DNA of 64,000 nucleotides from Clostridiales bacterium (GCA_020860565.1 JAJBUA010000066.1:1-64000), one strand, 5' to 3'. Counted from the stretch's first letter, positions 1-12,279 are shown. A program made the numbers and translations. Notes: a model not told the origin generated them from the sequence alone.

Positions 1-142
1 GATTACTCGAATCAATGAACCTCCTGCCATCAGGGCTGTTTTTTCACAGCCCCTTCTTAAATTTTGATGATGAATCCACTCAACAAAGAAAATTATTTCC
101 GTAATTGACAAGTACACGGTACCAATTTATAATATCGCTAAA

Positions 143-154
143 GAAAACGTTTTC
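143..154. promoter_or_regulatory. Palindromic LacI-family-type operator gaaaacgttttc
   Basis: Perfect 12-bp palindrome with central CG, ~75 nt upstream of a LacI-family regulator. Confidence 0.6.
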
Positions 155-230
155 GTAAACCATGAAACTTTAGCAAAATATATGATTGATCTTATTTTAC
201 TGACAGATAATTCAGGGAGGTGACAATATC

Positions 231-1313
231 ATGGAAGCACGAAAAATTACACTTAAAGATATCGCACAGGCGAGCGGTTATTCTCTGGTCACGGTCCACC
301 GGGCGATGAACAACAAAGAAGGGGTCAGCAAGGCGGTACGCCAGGAGATTTTAAGTGTCGCTGACCGGCTGGGGTACACAACAAATTATGTGGCGTCTGC
401 CCTCAAACGGCGTCAGGTAAATCTGGCGGTAGTGCTTCCGGAACCGGAGGGAGATGGAAAGTATTATTTTCAATATGTATGGAAGGGCTGTCATGTCGCA
501 AGAGATAATGTGGCCGGCTATAACCTCAATGTAATGGAATACACCTTTCCGGTAATCGGATACAGTGGAAGCAGAGAACAGCTTGAGATCCTGAAAAAGC
601 TTTATGAGGAATGGGGTAGCCAGCTGGATGGGTTGCTGACCATGCCGAGCATCGGGAGTACTCAGATGCAGTGCCTGTTAAGCCAGTTCGCGGGCCGCAG
701 CATATCGGTAGTGCTGATTGATAATGATTTCCGGGATTGCGGCAGGCTGTGCTGCATCTCGCCGAATGATGTTTATACCGGGCGGCTCGCAGCGGAACTG
801 ATGGATCTGGTCCTGAAAGGCAGGCAGGGAACCATCCTGGTAGCTCAGGGGGATGAACATTCGCCGTCGCACAAAATGAATACAGAGGGATTTGCCTCTT
901 ACTTTGAGGAACATAATGCGGATATCCGGATGAGGTATCTGCAGGATCTGTCAAATCCCGAAAAGATCCAGATGCAGATGCTTCAGTACCTGAGAGAAGA
1001 TCCGGATATTATCGGGGCTTATTCGACGCGTGCAAGAGATACGATCCCCTTATGTAAGGCACTGACCGGTTCCGGAAGGGAAAATGAGGTTTTTGCTGTG
1101 GGAAGCGACCTTTTTCCGGAAAGTGCACAGATGCTCAGTGATGGGATTCTGAAAGCGATTATTTACAAGAATCCATATCAGAAAGGTTATCTGGGATTTA
1201 ACATTTTGTTTGAAGAGCTGATTAAGGGAGCTGCGCCCAAAGCGGAAGCGGTCAGTGTCCCAATATCCATTATTTTGCAGAACAACATTCAGTTTTTTAA
1301 AGAATTCATTTGA
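231..1313 (+). CDS. LacI family transcriptional regulator
   Basis: N-terminal HTH ITLKDIAQASGYSLVTVHRAMNNKEGVSKAVRQEI, periplasmic-binding-like C-terminal; RBS ggaggtg. Confidence 0.93.
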   Translation: MEARKITLKDIAQASGYSLVTVHRAMNNKEGVSKAVRQEILSVADRLGYTTNYVASALKRRQVNLAVVLPEPEGDGKYYFQYVWKGCHVARDNVAGYNLNVMEYTFPVIGYSGSREQLEILKKLYEEWGSQLDGLLTMPSIGSTQMQCLLSQFAGRSISVVLIDNDFRDCGRLCCISPNDVYTGRLAAELMDLVLKGRQGTILVAQGDEHSPSHKMNTEGFASYFEEHNADIRMRYLQDLSNPEKIQMQMLQYLREDPDIIGAYSTRARDTIPLCKALTGSGRENEVFAVGSDLFPESAQMLSDGILKAIIYKNPYQKGYLGFNILFEELIKGAAPKAEAVSVPISIILQNNIQFFKEFI

Positions 1314-1332
1314 AAGTTTAGGAGGACATGAA

Positions 1333-2409
1333 ATGAAAAAGATATTAGCGGCTGTAATTTCCGGTGTAATGATGGTATCTCTGGCAGGTTGTTCCGGAAG
1401 CGGCGGGACTACTGCGGCGACTGCCGCGCCGGCAGCAGCCTCATCGGAAGCGGACACAGCAGAAACTGCTGCGAAAACAGATACTGCGGAAGGATCCGCG
1501 GAAATGGGTGAGGTTCTTCACTTCAAACTGGCGGAGAACCAGCCGGAAGGGAACCCGATTACTGACGGCATGTACCGGTTCGCAGAGCTTGCAAAGGAAT
1601 ACACGGGCGGAACGGTCAATATCGAAGTATATCCGAACGCGGCTCTGTGTGATGAAGCCTCATCCATTGATCAGGTGATGGCGGGAACGCTTGATTTTTC
1701 CCGTGTTAATACCAACAGTCTGGCGCCGGTCGTCGATTTGTTCGGGGCTTTCAGCATGCCTTATCTTTTCTCGGATATGGAAGCGAAATACCGGGCGTTA
1801 GACGGAGATGCGGGAACCATGGCTTTTGAGGAACTGGAAGAGTATCAGATGGTCGGTCTGGATTATTATGAAGCTGGCTCCAGAAATTTCTATACAACAG
1901 ATAAGCCGATTACCAGTGTGAGTGATCTGAAAGGCATGAAGATCCGTGTCCAGCAGACGGAGGTCGCCATTTCCATGGTGCAGGCTCTGGGGGCGGAAGC
2001 AACGCCGATGGATTATGGCGAAGTATTTCAGGGACTGCAGACCGGCATTGTGGACGGCGCGGAGAACGATTTTGTCAGTTACTATACCTCAGGGCATTAT
2101 GAAGTTGCCAAAAATTATACGCTTGACGGGCATATGGCGCCTCCCGCACTGGTCATCTGCAGCAGGAAAGCCTGGGATCAGATGACTGACTCCCAGAAAG
2201 AAGGGGTGCGGAAAGCGTCGCGTGAGGCCGCAGAATGGCAGCGTCAGGCCATGCAGGATTATCAGGAGGAGTCCAGAGCGGTTTGTGAAGAATCCGGCTG
2301 TACGATCATCAATGTGGATGTGAAGGAGTTTCAGGACGCAGTCAGCTCGGTCTATGACCAGTACCCGCAATATCAGGAACTGGTAGATCTGGTACGTGCT
2401 GCTGAGTAA
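1333..2409 (+). CDS. TRAP transporter substrate-binding protein (DctP family), lipoprotein
   Basis: Lipobox VSLAGC, DctP-like body; start moved to the ATG at 1333 after the ggagg RBS. Confidence 0.92.
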   Translation: MKKILAAVISGVMMVSLAGCSGSGGTTAATAAPAAASSEADTAETAAKTDTAEGSAEMGEVLHFKLAENQPEGNPITDGMYRFAELAKEYTGGTVNIEVYPNAALCDEASSIDQVMAGTLDFSRVNTNSLAPVVDLFGAFSMPYLFSDMEAKYRALDGDAGTMAFEELEEYQMVGLDYYEAGSRNFYTTDKPITSVSDLKGMKIRVQQTEVAISMVQALGAEATPMDYGEVFQGLQTGIVDGAENDFVSYYTSGHYEVAKNYTLDGHMAPPALVICSRKAWDQMTDSQKEGVRKASREAAEWQRQAMQDYQEESRAVCEESGCTIINVDVKEFQDAVSSVYDQYPQYQELVDLVRAAE

Positions 2410-2523
2410 CATTGAACTATCCTATAAATGTAAAAATATAATAGATTCCGTACCAGTACATCTGCGGGGGTGCGCCTGCCGGCCTTGCTCCCGCGGTTAC
2501 CGGAAGAAAGGAGATTCGAGTCG

Positions 2524-3024
2524 ATGTCTAAAATTCGTGGATATCTCAGACATATCGTAAGAGTGGAACAGTCGGTGTGCTGTCTGCTGCTGGTCACTAT
2601 GCTGGCAGTTTGTTTTGCGGCGGTAATCCTGCGCTATGCATTCGGCAAACCTTTGGTCTGGTCCGAAGAAGTGATCTTAACCTTGCTGATCTGGTTTGGG
2701 TTCCTGTGCATTTCCATAGGCGCTTTCGGGGATACACACATTGCGATTGAAGGAGCTTATAACCTGTTTCCACCTGTACTAAGGAGATTCTGTGACCTGC
2801 TGCGGCATGTTTTGCTGATGGTATTTGGCGGTATGATGGTCTACTTTGGCTGGCAGGTATTTCACATTAATCTGCTGAAGCGTCTGCCGGCAACCCATTG
2901 GCCACAGGGAATTCAGTATTTCCCCATTGTTTTCGGCGGGCTGCTGACGGCGGTTTACAGTGCAGTCAACCTGATCGAATGCCTGTCCGGGAAAAGAGAA
3001 AGGAAGGAGGGAAGCGAATCATGA
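2524..3024 (+). CDS. TRAP transporter small permease (DctQ)
   Basis: Four-TM small protein between DctP and DctM; start after gaaaggag RBS. Confidence 0.9.
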   Translation: MSKIRGYLRHIVRVEQSVCCLLLVTMLAVCFAAVILRYAFGKPLVWSEEVILTLLIWFGFLCISIGAFGDTHIAIEGAYNLFPPVLRRFCDLLRHVLLMVFGGMMVYFGWQVFHINLLKRLPATHWPQGIQYFPIVFGGLLTAVYSAVNLIECLSGKRERKEGSES

Positions 3025-4325
3025 GTGGAGCAGCAACCGGAACATTACTGTTATTTGCATCGCTGGCGGTCCTGATGATCATCCGGATTCCGATCGCGTT
3101 TTCGCTGGCGATTTCCGCCCTGATTACGGCAACTTATCTGGGTATTCCTTACTTTAATCTGTTCCAGAAAATGTCAGTCAGCCTTCTGAGCTTTACTTTC
3201 ATTGCGGTGCCGTTCTTTATTATGATGGCGCAGGTAATGACAGACGGAGAGATCACGGCGAAGCTGATGGCGTTTTGCAATATTGTAGTCGGGCGCATCC
3301 GGGGAGGTACGGCTATTGTCAATATTCTGGTAAGTATGCTCTTTGGCGGTATCTCCGGATCCTCGGCGGCAGATGTATCCTCCATCGGAGCCATGCTGAT
3401 TCCGGCGATGGTGAACGAGGGCTATGATGCGGATTACAGCGTGGCGGTAACGGTTACCTCGTCGGTGGAGGGAGTGATCATTCCGCCCAGCCAGAATATG
3501 CTGTTTTATGCGCTGGCGTCCGCAAGCGGGATTTCGATCAGCACCCTGCTGGTATGCGGATATGTTCCGGGCATCCTGCTTACGGCCGGTCTGATGATTC
3601 CTGCTTATGTTATCGCGGTAAAAAAGAATTACCCACTGGGAGAGAAACATTCCTGGCGGGAAAATATTAAAATTATCGGAGAAGCTTTAATTGGGCTGGG
3701 AGCGATTGTGATCGTGCTGGCAGGGACAACTCTGGGGATCTGTTCCGCAACGGAGGCAGCGGCGGCCGCCGCGATCTATGCGCTGGCAGTTACGGTGTTT
3801 GTCTATCGTAATATGAATCTGAAGCTGTACATTGAGGGCTTAAAGAAATGTCTTCCGACTATGACGATGGCCATGGCGATTATCTCCGCTTCCGGAGCTT
3901 TCGGTTATGTCATGTCCTATCTGAAGGTGCCGCAGAATCTGGCAACATGGCTGCTTTCACTGACATCGAACCGTGTGGCGCTGATCCTGCTGCTCCTGCT
4001 CATGATGCTGACGCTGGGCTGCTTTATGGACATGGGAATCCTGATCCTGCTGACAACCCCGATCCTCTATCCGATTGCTACGGGGGTGCTGGGCTTCAGC
4101 CCCTATCATTTCGGAGTCGTGCTGGTGCTGGCATATGGGATCGGATTGTGTACGCCTCCCGTGGGAACATCGCTGTTTATCGGATGCAGTATTGCCGGAG
4201 TTCCGGTGGAAAAGGTGGTCAGAGGTTTTATGCCGTTCTATCTGTCAATGATCATCATGTTGTTGTTACTTACTTTTATCCCGTCACTGTCTCTCGGCCT
4301 GCCGGGTCTTCTGGGGTTATTATGA
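3021..4325 (+). CDS. TRAP transporter large permease (DctM)
   Basis: Multi-TM; GGISGSSAADVSSIGAMLIPAM and PPVGTSLFIGCSIAGV signatures; overlaps the DctQ stop. Confidence 0.93.
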   Translation: MSGAATGTLLLFASLAVLMIIRIPIAFSLAISALITATYLGIPYFNLFQKMSVSLLSFTFIAVPFFIMMAQVMTDGEITAKLMAFCNIVVGRIRGGTAIVNILVSMLFGGISGSSAADVSSIGAMLIPAMVNEGYDADYSVAVTVTSSVEGVIIPPSQNMLFYALASASGISISTLLVCGYVPGILLTAGLMIPAYVIAVKKNYPLGEKHSWRENIKIIGEALIGLGAIVIVLAGTTLGICSATEAAAAAAIYALAVTVFVYRNMNLKLYIEGLKKCLPTMTMAMAIISASGAFGYVMSYLKVPQNLATWLLSLTSNRVALILLLLLMMLTLGCFMDMGILILLTTPILYPIATGVLGFSPYHFGVVLVLAYGIGLCTPPVGTSLFIGCSIAGVPVEKVVRGFMPFYLSMIIMLLLLTFIPSLSLGLPGLLGLL

Positions 4326-4966
4326 TGAAACGACATATCTTATGTTACGGTGACAGCAATACGTTCGGTACGGACCCGGTTCATGGCGGGAGACATCCGG
4401 ATTCGATCCGCTGGACGGGCGTGCTGCAGGAAAGACTGGGGGAGCAGTATCGTATCATCGAGGAGGGCTGCGGGGGCAGGACGACGGTCTTTGATGACGC
4501 GCTTTCCCCAGGGAGGAACGGCCTGACAGCCCTGACGACCTGCATTGCCAGCCACAATCCTCTTGATCTGATTATTGTAATGCTGGGAACGAATGATCTG
4601 AAAAAACAGTATTCTTTAACGGAGTGGGATCTTGGCAGAGCCATGGAACGGATCATTGATGCGATCCGGAATTTCCCTTATCATCCTTATTATCAACAGC
4701 CGGAAATCCTGATTGTATCTCCGATCCGGATCAGGGAAGGAGTTTCTAAAGCTGTATATGGGTGTTTTACCGAAGAAGCACCGGTCATGTCCGGGCATTT
4801 TTGTACGCAGTATGAGGCGGTAAGCCGGGAAAAAGGCTGTCATTTTTTTGATGCGGCAAGGGTCGCTGAGGCGAGCGAGGAAGACCGTCTGCATATGACA
4901 GCAGAAAACCACAGGAAACTGGCAGAAGCACTGGAAGCAGAAGTGCGGAAAATACTGGAAAAATAA
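4325..4966 (+). CDS. SGNH/GDSL-family hydrolase
   Basis: ILCYGDSNTFGTDP block I, VMLGTNDLK block III; ATG overlaps the DctM stop (4322 or 4325). Confidence 0.88.
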   Translation: MKRHILCYGDSNTFGTDPVHGGRHPDSIRWTGVLQERLGEQYRIIEEGCGGRTTVFDDALSPGRNGLTALTTCIASHNPLDLIIVMLGTNDLKKQYSLTEWDLGRAMERIIDAIRNFPYHPYYQQPEILIVSPIRIREGVSKAVYGCFTEEAPVMSGHFCTQYEAVSREKGCHFFDAARVAEASEEDRLHMTAENHRKLAEALEAEVRKILEK

Positions 4967-4972
4967 TTTCTG

Positions 4973-4993
4973 GCCCCGGGTTATGCCCGGGGC
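4973..4993 (+). terminator. GC-rich hairpin after SGNH hydrolase
   Basis: gccccgggttatgcccggggc; no strong T tract. Confidence 0.45.
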
Positions 4994-5058
4994 GTCCTGC
5001 GTTGTTGGCCGGCGTTGATGCAAAGAACCTTGATTTTCCAATGTTTTTCAACAAAATC

Positions 5059-5087
5059 TTGCAAAACTCTATACCATGTATTATAAT
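5059..5087 (+). promoter_or_regulatory. Putative sigma-A promoter for purF
   Basis: TTGCAA-17 nt-TATAAT. Confidence 0.6.
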
Positions 5088-5161
5088 TTCTACGGTGATT
5101 TGGTGACTTTATGCCGCCTTTACGATACCCGGCTGACCGCACGACAGGAGGATCTGCTTCG

Positions 5162-6604
5162 ATGATGGATAATAAGATGGGATGGGATACGGACAAGCTG
5201 CATGAGGAGTGCGGGGTCTTTGGTATGTATGATTTTGACGGAGGCGAGGTAGCATCCACAATCTATTATGGTTTGTTTGCACTTCAGCATCGGGGACAGG
5301 AAAGCTGCGGGATCGCCGTAAGCGATACTTCCGGCCCCAAAGGTAAGGTAGATACTCATAAGGGAATGGGTCTGTGCAATGAGGTATTTACACCGGAGGA
5401 GCTGGAGCGGCTGCACGGCAATATCGGCGTCGGCCATGTCCGGTATTCGACGGCGGGGAGCAGTACCCGTGAGAATGCCCAGCCGCTGGTACTCAATTAT
5501 ATCAAGGGCACGCTTGCCCTTGCGCACAACGGCAATCTGGTCAATGCTCCGGAGCTGCGTCAGGAACTGGCAAATACGGGTGCAATTTTTCAGACGACCA
5601 TTGATTCTGAGGTGATTGCGTATCACATCGCACGTGAGAGGGTTCACACTCCGAATGTTGAGACGGCGGTGGCAAACGCGATGAAAAAGATCGTAGGGGC
5701 CTATGCGCTGGTGATCATGAGTCCGCGCAAGCTGATCGGCGCGAGAGATCCGTTTGGCTTTAAACCGCTGTGTATTGGCAAAAAGGACAACGCCTATATC
5801 ATCACCTCTGAGACCTGTGCGCTGGATACTATTGGGGCGGAATTTATCCGCGATGTGGAACCCGGCGAGATTGTGACGATTACCAAAAATGGGATCACTT
5901 CCGATACCAGTATGGTACTGCCGGATCCGTCTAAGACGGCGAGATGTATTTTTGAATATATTTATTTTGCGAGACCGGACAGTGTCTTTGACGGCATGGG
6001 AGTTTATCATTCCCGGCTCTATGCGGGCAGATGTCTGGCGATCGATTCTCCGGTGGACGCGGATCTTGTGGTTGGCGTTCCGGAGTCCGGCAACACTGCG
6101 GCTATGGGATACGCGATGGAGTCCGGGATTCCCTATGGGACAGCCTTTGTGAAGAATTCTTACGTTGGCCGAACCTTTATTAAGCCGAAGCAGAGCAACC
6201 GTGTATCCGCGGTGAGAGTGAAGCTGAATGTTTTAAAAGAGGCTGTGGCAGGCAAGCGGATCATTATGATCGACGATTCGATCGTGCGCGGTACAACCAG
6301 CAACCAGATCGTGGGTATGCTGAGAGAGGCGGGAGCGAAGGAAGTTCATGTGAAGGTCAGCGCGCCGCCGTTCCTCCATCCCTGCTATTTTGGCACGGAT
6401 ATTCCATCGGAGGATCAGCTGATCGCTCATAACCGGACGATCGAGGAGATCCGTGAGATCATCGGAGCAGACAGCCTTTCTTATCTGCAGATTGAGAGAC
6501 TCCCGGGCATGGCCGGAGGCCGGCCGATCTGCACGGCGTGCTTCAGCGGCGATTATCCGATCGCGCCGCCGACCGAGGATATCCGCGGCGAATACCAGAA
6601 GTAA
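5162..6604 (+). CDS. purF: Amidophosphoribosyltransferase
   Basis: CGVFGMYDF N-terminal Cys after propeptide, GLFALQHRGQESCGI, PRPP motif IMIDDSIVRGTT. Confidence 0.97.
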   Translation: MMDNKMGWDTDKLHEECGVFGMYDFDGGEVASTIYYGLFALQHRGQESCGIAVSDTSGPKGKVDTHKGMGLCNEVFTPEELERLHGNIGVGHVRYSTAGSSTRENAQPLVLNYIKGTLALAHNGNLVNAPELRQELANTGAIFQTTIDSEVIAYHIARERVHTPNVETAVANAMKKIVGAYALVIMSPRKLIGARDPFGFKPLCIGKKDNAYIITSETCALDTIGAEFIRDVEPGEIVTITKNGITSDTSMVLPDPSKTARCIFEYIYFARPDSVFDGMGVYHSRLYAGRCLAIDSPVDADLVVGVPESGNTAAMGYAMESGIPYGTAFVKNSYVGRTFIKPKQSNRVSAVRVKLNVLKEAVAGKRIIMIDDSIVRGTTSNQIVGMLREAGAKEVHVKVSAPPFLHPCYFGTDIPSEDQLIAHNRTIEEIREIIGADSLSYLQIERLPGMAGGRPICTACFSGDYPIAPPTEDIRGEYQK

Positions 6605-6717
6605 AAGCCAGAGAAATGCAGGATGTGCAGTCAGATGCAGCCTGTAAAAATAAACAGGAAATGTGATGAATAAAAGAAGAATTCTTTTATTCTGATGATC
6701 AAATATAAACAGGAGAT

Positions 6718-8154
6718 ATGCCGATGAACGACAGATATCAGAGCCCATTGTCCGAGCGTTATGCGAGCAGGGAGATGCAGTACATTTTCTCACCGGACAT
6801 GAAATTTAAGACCTGGCGCAAACTGTGGATTGCGCTGGCAGAGACGGAAAAAGAACTCGGGCTGCCGATTACCCAGGAGCAGATCGATGAGTTAAAGGCA
6901 CACGCGGACGACATCAATTATGACGTGGCGAAGGAGCGGGAAAAGCAGGTTCGCCACGACGTCATGTCTCATGTATACGCATATGGACAGCAGTGTCCGA
7001 CTGCAAAGGGAATCATCCATCTGGGTGCCACATCCTGTTATGTCGGCGACAATACCGACATTATCATTATGAACGAGGGCCTGAAGCTGGTGCGCAGCAA
7101 GCTGCTCAATGTTATGGCAGAACTGGCGGATTTTGCGATGAAGTATAGGGATCAGCCGACACTGGCATTTACTCATTTCCAGCCGGCACAGCCGACAACG
7201 GTAGGAAAGAGGGCGACTCTCTGGCTGCATGATCTGTATCTGGATCTGCAGGATCTGGATTATGTGAGAGGTTCTCTGAAAATGCTGGGTTCCAAGGGTA
7301 CGACGGGAACGCAGGCCAGCTTTCTGGAACTGTTTGAGGGAGATCATGAGAAATGCCGCAGGGCGGATCAGATCATTGCCGCAAAAATGGGCTTTGACAG
7401 CTGTTATCCGGTATCCGGGCAGACCTATTCCCGTAAAGTGGATACCCGTGTGCTGAACGTGCTGGCCGGGATTGCGCAGAGCGCGCATAAATTTACCAAT
7501 GATATCCGGCTGCTCCAGCATCTGAAGGAGGTAGAGGAACCCTTTGAGAAAAATCAGATCGGTTCTTCCGCGATGGCTTATAAGAGAAATCCAATGCGCA
7601 GTGAGCGGATCGCTTCTCTGTCAGATTATGTGATGAGCAATGTGATGAACCCGATGCTGGTTGCGTCGACTCAGTGGTTTGAACGTACGCTGGATGATTC
7701 GGCAAATAAGAGACTGAGCATACCGGAGGGTTTCCTGGCGGTTGACGGCATTCTGGATCTGTACATGAATGTGGTAGATGGCCTGATGGTATATCCCAAG
7801 GTGATTGAAAAGCATTTTATGGCGGAGATCCCTTTCATGGCGACAGAAAATATCATGATGGACGCGGTGAAAGCAGGGGGAGACCGTCAGGAGCTGCACG
7901 AGAAGATCCGCCAGCTTTCGATGGAGGCCGGCCGCAATGTCAAGGAAAGGGGATTGGACAACAATCTGCTGGAGCTGATTGCGGCAGATCCTTCCTTCGG
8001 ACTGTCGCTGGAGGAACTGCAGGCAAGTATGGATCCAAAGAAATATGTCGGCCGTGCGCCGCAGCAGACGGAGGAATTTATCTGCGAAGTCATTGCTCCG
8101 CTTCTGGAAGAAAATAAAGAAGTGCTGGGCATGAAAGCGGAGATTTCTGTGTAG
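6718..8154 (+). CDS. purB: Adenylosuccinate lyase
   Basis: Fumarase/lyase signature GSSAMAYKRNPMRSERI. Confidence 0.97.
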   Translation: MPMNDRYQSPLSERYASREMQYIFSPDMKFKTWRKLWIALAETEKELGLPITQEQIDELKAHADDINYDVAKEREKQVRHDVMSHVYAYGQQCPTAKGIIHLGATSCYVGDNTDIIIMNEGLKLVRSKLLNVMAELADFAMKYRDQPTLAFTHFQPAQPTTVGKRATLWLHDLYLDLQDLDYVRGSLKMLGSKGTTGTQASFLELFEGDHEKCRRADQIIAAKMGFDSCYPVSGQTYSRKVDTRVLNVLAGIAQSAHKFTNDIRLLQHLKEVEEPFEKNQIGSSAMAYKRNPMRSERIASLSDYVMSNVMNPMLVASTQWFERTLDDSANKRLSIPEGFLAVDGILDLYMNVVDGLMVYPKVIEKHFMAEIPFMATENIMMDAVKAGGDRQELHEKIRQLSMEAGRNVKERGLDNNLLELIAADPSFGLSLEELQASMDPKKYVGRAPQQTEEFICEVIAPLLEENKEVLGMKAEISV

Positions 8155-8177
8155 ACGGATAACAGATGATATATTTT

Positions 8178-8216
8178 GGGTAACGGATACTGACACCATT
8201 TCTGGTCAGTTCCGTG
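8178..8216 (+). other. Intergenic hairpin between purB and purA
   Basis: acgga-actgac...gtcagt-tccgt imperfect stem. Confidence 0.4.
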
Positions 8217-8256
8217 AAGGATTGCGATCTAAGCCGGAATTATAAGTCCGGGCTAG

Positions 8257-9564
<1,308 letters not shown>

Positions 9565-9602
9565 TTATTGTGAACGACATAAAGTCATTTACTATAATAA
9601 AG

Positions 9603-9660
9603 GGCAGATCAGGTGTCCGGCGGGTCAGCACAAAGGAGTGTGATGATCTGCCGGACTTTT
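9603..9660 (+). terminator. Probable long-loop terminator after purA
   Basis: ggcagatca ... tgatctgcc stem followed by ggactttt. Confidence 0.4.
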
Positions 9661-9663
9661 GTA

Positions 9664-9778
9664 TGCACAAGAGCGCGAAGGAAATCAGCAGCTTACGCCG
9701 CACCCGGCCAGTGCAGGCAAGAAAGAAGCCTGAAGGCCGTTTCTTATTTGTTAATGCACAGAAAAACAACGGTAATTG
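9664..9778 (+). repeat. Dispersed intergenic repeat family 2, copy 1
   Basis: tgcacaagagcgcgaaggaaatcagcagcttacgc matches 17004-17039 (tgcacacgggcgcgaaaggaaattagcagcttacgc). Confidence 0.65.
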
Positions 9779-9833
9779 AGTTGTATAAAGAGAAATCAAA
9801 ATAAAAAAGCTGTGGTAATTACAATATTTAGAC

Positions 9834-9862
9834 TGGACAAAGAGAAAAATTTCATATATACT
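9834..9862 (+). promoter_or_regulatory. Putative sigma-A promoter for the aconitase cluster
   Basis: TGGACA-17 nt-TATACT. Confidence 0.65.
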
Positions 9863-9883
9863 TAAATACATGTGGTGCAATGG

Positions 9884-9918
9884 GGCAGGTTCCAGGAGAT
9901 AGACCTGTCTTTTTTTAT
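9884..9918 (+). terminator. Leader terminator/attenuator-like hairpin upstream of aconitase
   Basis: ggcaggttccaggagatagacctgtcttttttt directly before the aggagg RBS. Confidence 0.55.
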
Positions 9919-9932
9919 AGGAGGATGAGTAG

Positions 9933-12242
9933 ATGGTATCATTATATGACGGTGGGATTTATCTGGTAAACGGAGAGACCATAGTAGAGGAAAAGGAAGC
10001 AGGAAAGCTGAAATCACTGACCGGTAAGGAGGCGAACCGGGCGGAGGCCAGAAAGGGAACGATTGCATATTCAATTCTGGAAAATCATAATACATCCGGT
10101 GATATGGAGCATCTGAAGATTCGCTTTGACGCGATGGCTTCTCACGATATTACATTTGTCGGTATCGTGCAGACGGCGAAAGCGTCCGGCATGGAAGAAT
10201 TTCCGCTCCCCTATGTACTGACGAACTGTCACAATTCCCTGTGCGCGGTCGGCGGCACGATTAATGAAGATGACCATATGTTTGGTCTGTCGGCAGCCAA
10301 AAAGTATGGCGGCATCTATGTACCTCCGCATATTGCAGTGATTCATCAGTATATGAGAGAGATGATGGCGGGCTGCGGACGCATGATCCTGGGTTCGGAC
10401 AGCCACACTCGTTACGGCGCGCTGGGTACGATGGCCGTGGGCGAGGGCGGCGGCGAGCTGGTGAAACAGCTGTTAAAAGATACTTACGATGTGGCATATC
10501 CGGGTGTGATCGCGATCTATCTCGACGGCAGCCCGCAGCCAGGTATCGGTCCGCAGGATATTGCGCTGGCGATCATCGGTGCGGTATTTAAAAATGGATA
10601 TGTTAAGAATAAGGTGATGGAATTTGTCGGTCCGGGCATCACGTCGATGACGACAGATTACCGCAATGGCGTTGACGTCATGACGACGGAGACGACCTGT
10701 TTAAGCTCCGTATGGCAGACCGATGAGGATACGAGGAGCTACCTTGCGGCGCATCACCGTGAGAGTGATTACCGGGAACTGAAACCGGCGGATGTGGCTT
10801 ATTATGACGGCTGTGTCTATGTTGATCTTTCAACGGTGAAGCCGATGATCGCGGTGCCGTTCCATCCCAGCAATACCTTCGAGATCGACGCGTTCCGGGA
10901 AAATGCCGGAGATATCCTGCGCGAAGTGGAGAAAGAAGCGGCCAGAATCTCCGGAGAAAAAGCTCATCTTACTCTGACGGATAAGCTGATTGATGGTGAG
11001 CTTTATGTACAGCAGGCAGTGATCGGCGGCTGTGCGGGCGGCACCTATACCAATATCATGGAGGCAGCTCATATTCTGAACGGCAGAAACTGTGGCTGCG
11101 GAGAATTCTCGCTGTCGGTTTATCCGGCGTCACAGCCGGTGTTTGCCGATATCACAAAGAAAGGGGCAGTAACGGCTCTTCTCAATGCCGGAGCGATCGT
11201 CCGTACGGCGTTTTGCGGACCGTGCTTTGGCGCGGGAGATACTCCGTGCAATAATGGCCTGAGCATCCGTCACGCGACCCGCAATTTTCCGAACCGCGAG
11301 GGTTCCAAGCCGGGCAATGGCCAGATGGCTGCGGTGGCGCTCATGGACTCTCGTTCGATTGCGGCGACAGCGGCGAACGGAGGCCGGCTGACTTCAGCCT
11401 GGGAATTTGACGGCTGGGATGCGGTTCCGGCTTATGAATTTGACGATACCTCCTACCGCAATCGTGTTTATATGGGTTATGGAAAGGGAGATAAAGACAG
11501 AGAGCTTGTTTACGGGCCGAATATCAAGGATTGGCCGCAGATGAGCCCGCTGTCGGATAATATTTTACTGAAAGTATGTTCGCGGATCATGGACGCGGTG
11601 ACGACGACGGATGAGCTGATTCCATCGGGAGAAACTTCGTCCTACCGGTCCAATCCGCTGGGGCTTGCAGAATTTACGCTTTCCCGCCGCGATCCGGATT
11701 ATGTGGGACGCGCCAAGGTGGTGGATCGTCTGGAAAAAGCAAGAGTTGGGGAGGGCGAGGGTGCCGAGCTTGCGCTTGCGCCGGAACTGGCCGGGATCTT
11801 TGACGCGATCCGCGGGATACCGGGGAATGAGACCGTGACGCCGGGCGATACGGAGATCGGAAGCGTGGTCTATGCGGTAAAACCGGGCGATGGTTCGGCG
11901 CGCGAGCAGGCGGCGAGCTGTCAGCGGGTACTTGGCGGCCTGGCAAATATCTGTAGGGAGTACGCGACCAAACGCTATCGCTCCAATGTGATGAACTGGG
12001 GTATGGTGCCGTTCCAGATGGAAGGCGATCCGGAGTTTGAAGTCGGAGATTATATCTATGTGCCGGGAGTACGTCAGGCACTGGAAGGTGATATGAAGAA
12101 TATCACAGCTTATCTGCTGGGTAACGGCGGCAGGACACAGCCAAAGGAGATCAGGCTGTACATAACCGATATGACGGCGGAGGAGAGAGAGATTGTCAAG
12201 GCAGGCTGCCTGATCAACTATAATCGAAACCGTAGTCATTAA
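9933..12242 (+). CDS. Aconitate hydratase-family protein
   Basis: [58 protein letters not shown] (Fe-S cysteines); next to citrate synthase and IDH. Confidence 0.88.
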   Translation: MVSLYDGGIYLVNGETIVEEKEAGKLKSLTGKEANRAEARKGTIAYSILENHNTSGDMEHLKIRFDAMASHDITFVGIVQTAKASGMEEFPLPYVLTNCHNSLCAVGGTINEDDHMFGLSAAKKYGGIYVPPHIAVIHQYMREMMAGCGRMILGSDSHTRYGALGTMAVGEGGGELVKQLLKDTYDVAYPGVIAIYLDGSPQPGIGPQDIALAIIGAVFKNGYVKNKVMEFVGPGITSMTTDYRNGVDVMTTETTCLSSVWQTDEDTRSYLAAHHRESDYRELKPADVAYYDGCVYVDLSTVKPMIAVPFHPSNTFEIDAFRENAGDILREVEKEAARISGEKAHLTLTDKLIDGELYVQQAVIGGCAGGTYTNIMEAAHILNGRNCGCGEFSLSVYPASQPVFADITKKGAVTALLNAGAIVRTAFCGPCFGAGDTPCNNGLSIRHATRNFPNREGSKPGNGQMAAVALMDSRSIAATAANGGRLTSAWEFDGWDAVPAYEFDDTSYRNRVYMGYGKGDKDRELVYGPNIKDWPQMSPLSDNILLKVCSRIMDAVTTTDELIPSGETSSYRSNPLGLAEFTLSRRDPDYVGRAKVVDRLEKARVGEGEGAELALAPELAGIFDAIRGIPGNETVTPGDTEIGSVVYAVKPGDGSAREQAASCQRVLGGLANICREYATKRYRSNVMNWGMVPFQMEGDPEFEVGDYIYVPGVRQALEGDMKNITAYLLGNGGRTQPKEIRLYITDMTAEEREIVKAGCLINYNRNRSH

Positions 12243-12279
12243 AGAATCCGTAGATTTGTTGAGAGGAGGAGCAAAGAGA

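Noticed and set aside
4994-5161. Purine riboswitch upstream of purF
   Set aside because: Promoter-like elements present, but no conserved purine aptamer core seen
5120-6010. 296-aa minus-strand ORF opposite purF
   Set aside because: Antisense shadow of a highly conserved gene; no family features
9570-9779. 69-aa ORF between purA and aconitase
   Set aside because: Overlaps the dispersed repeat and a hairpin; Arg/Lys-rich translation looks like repeat-derived noise
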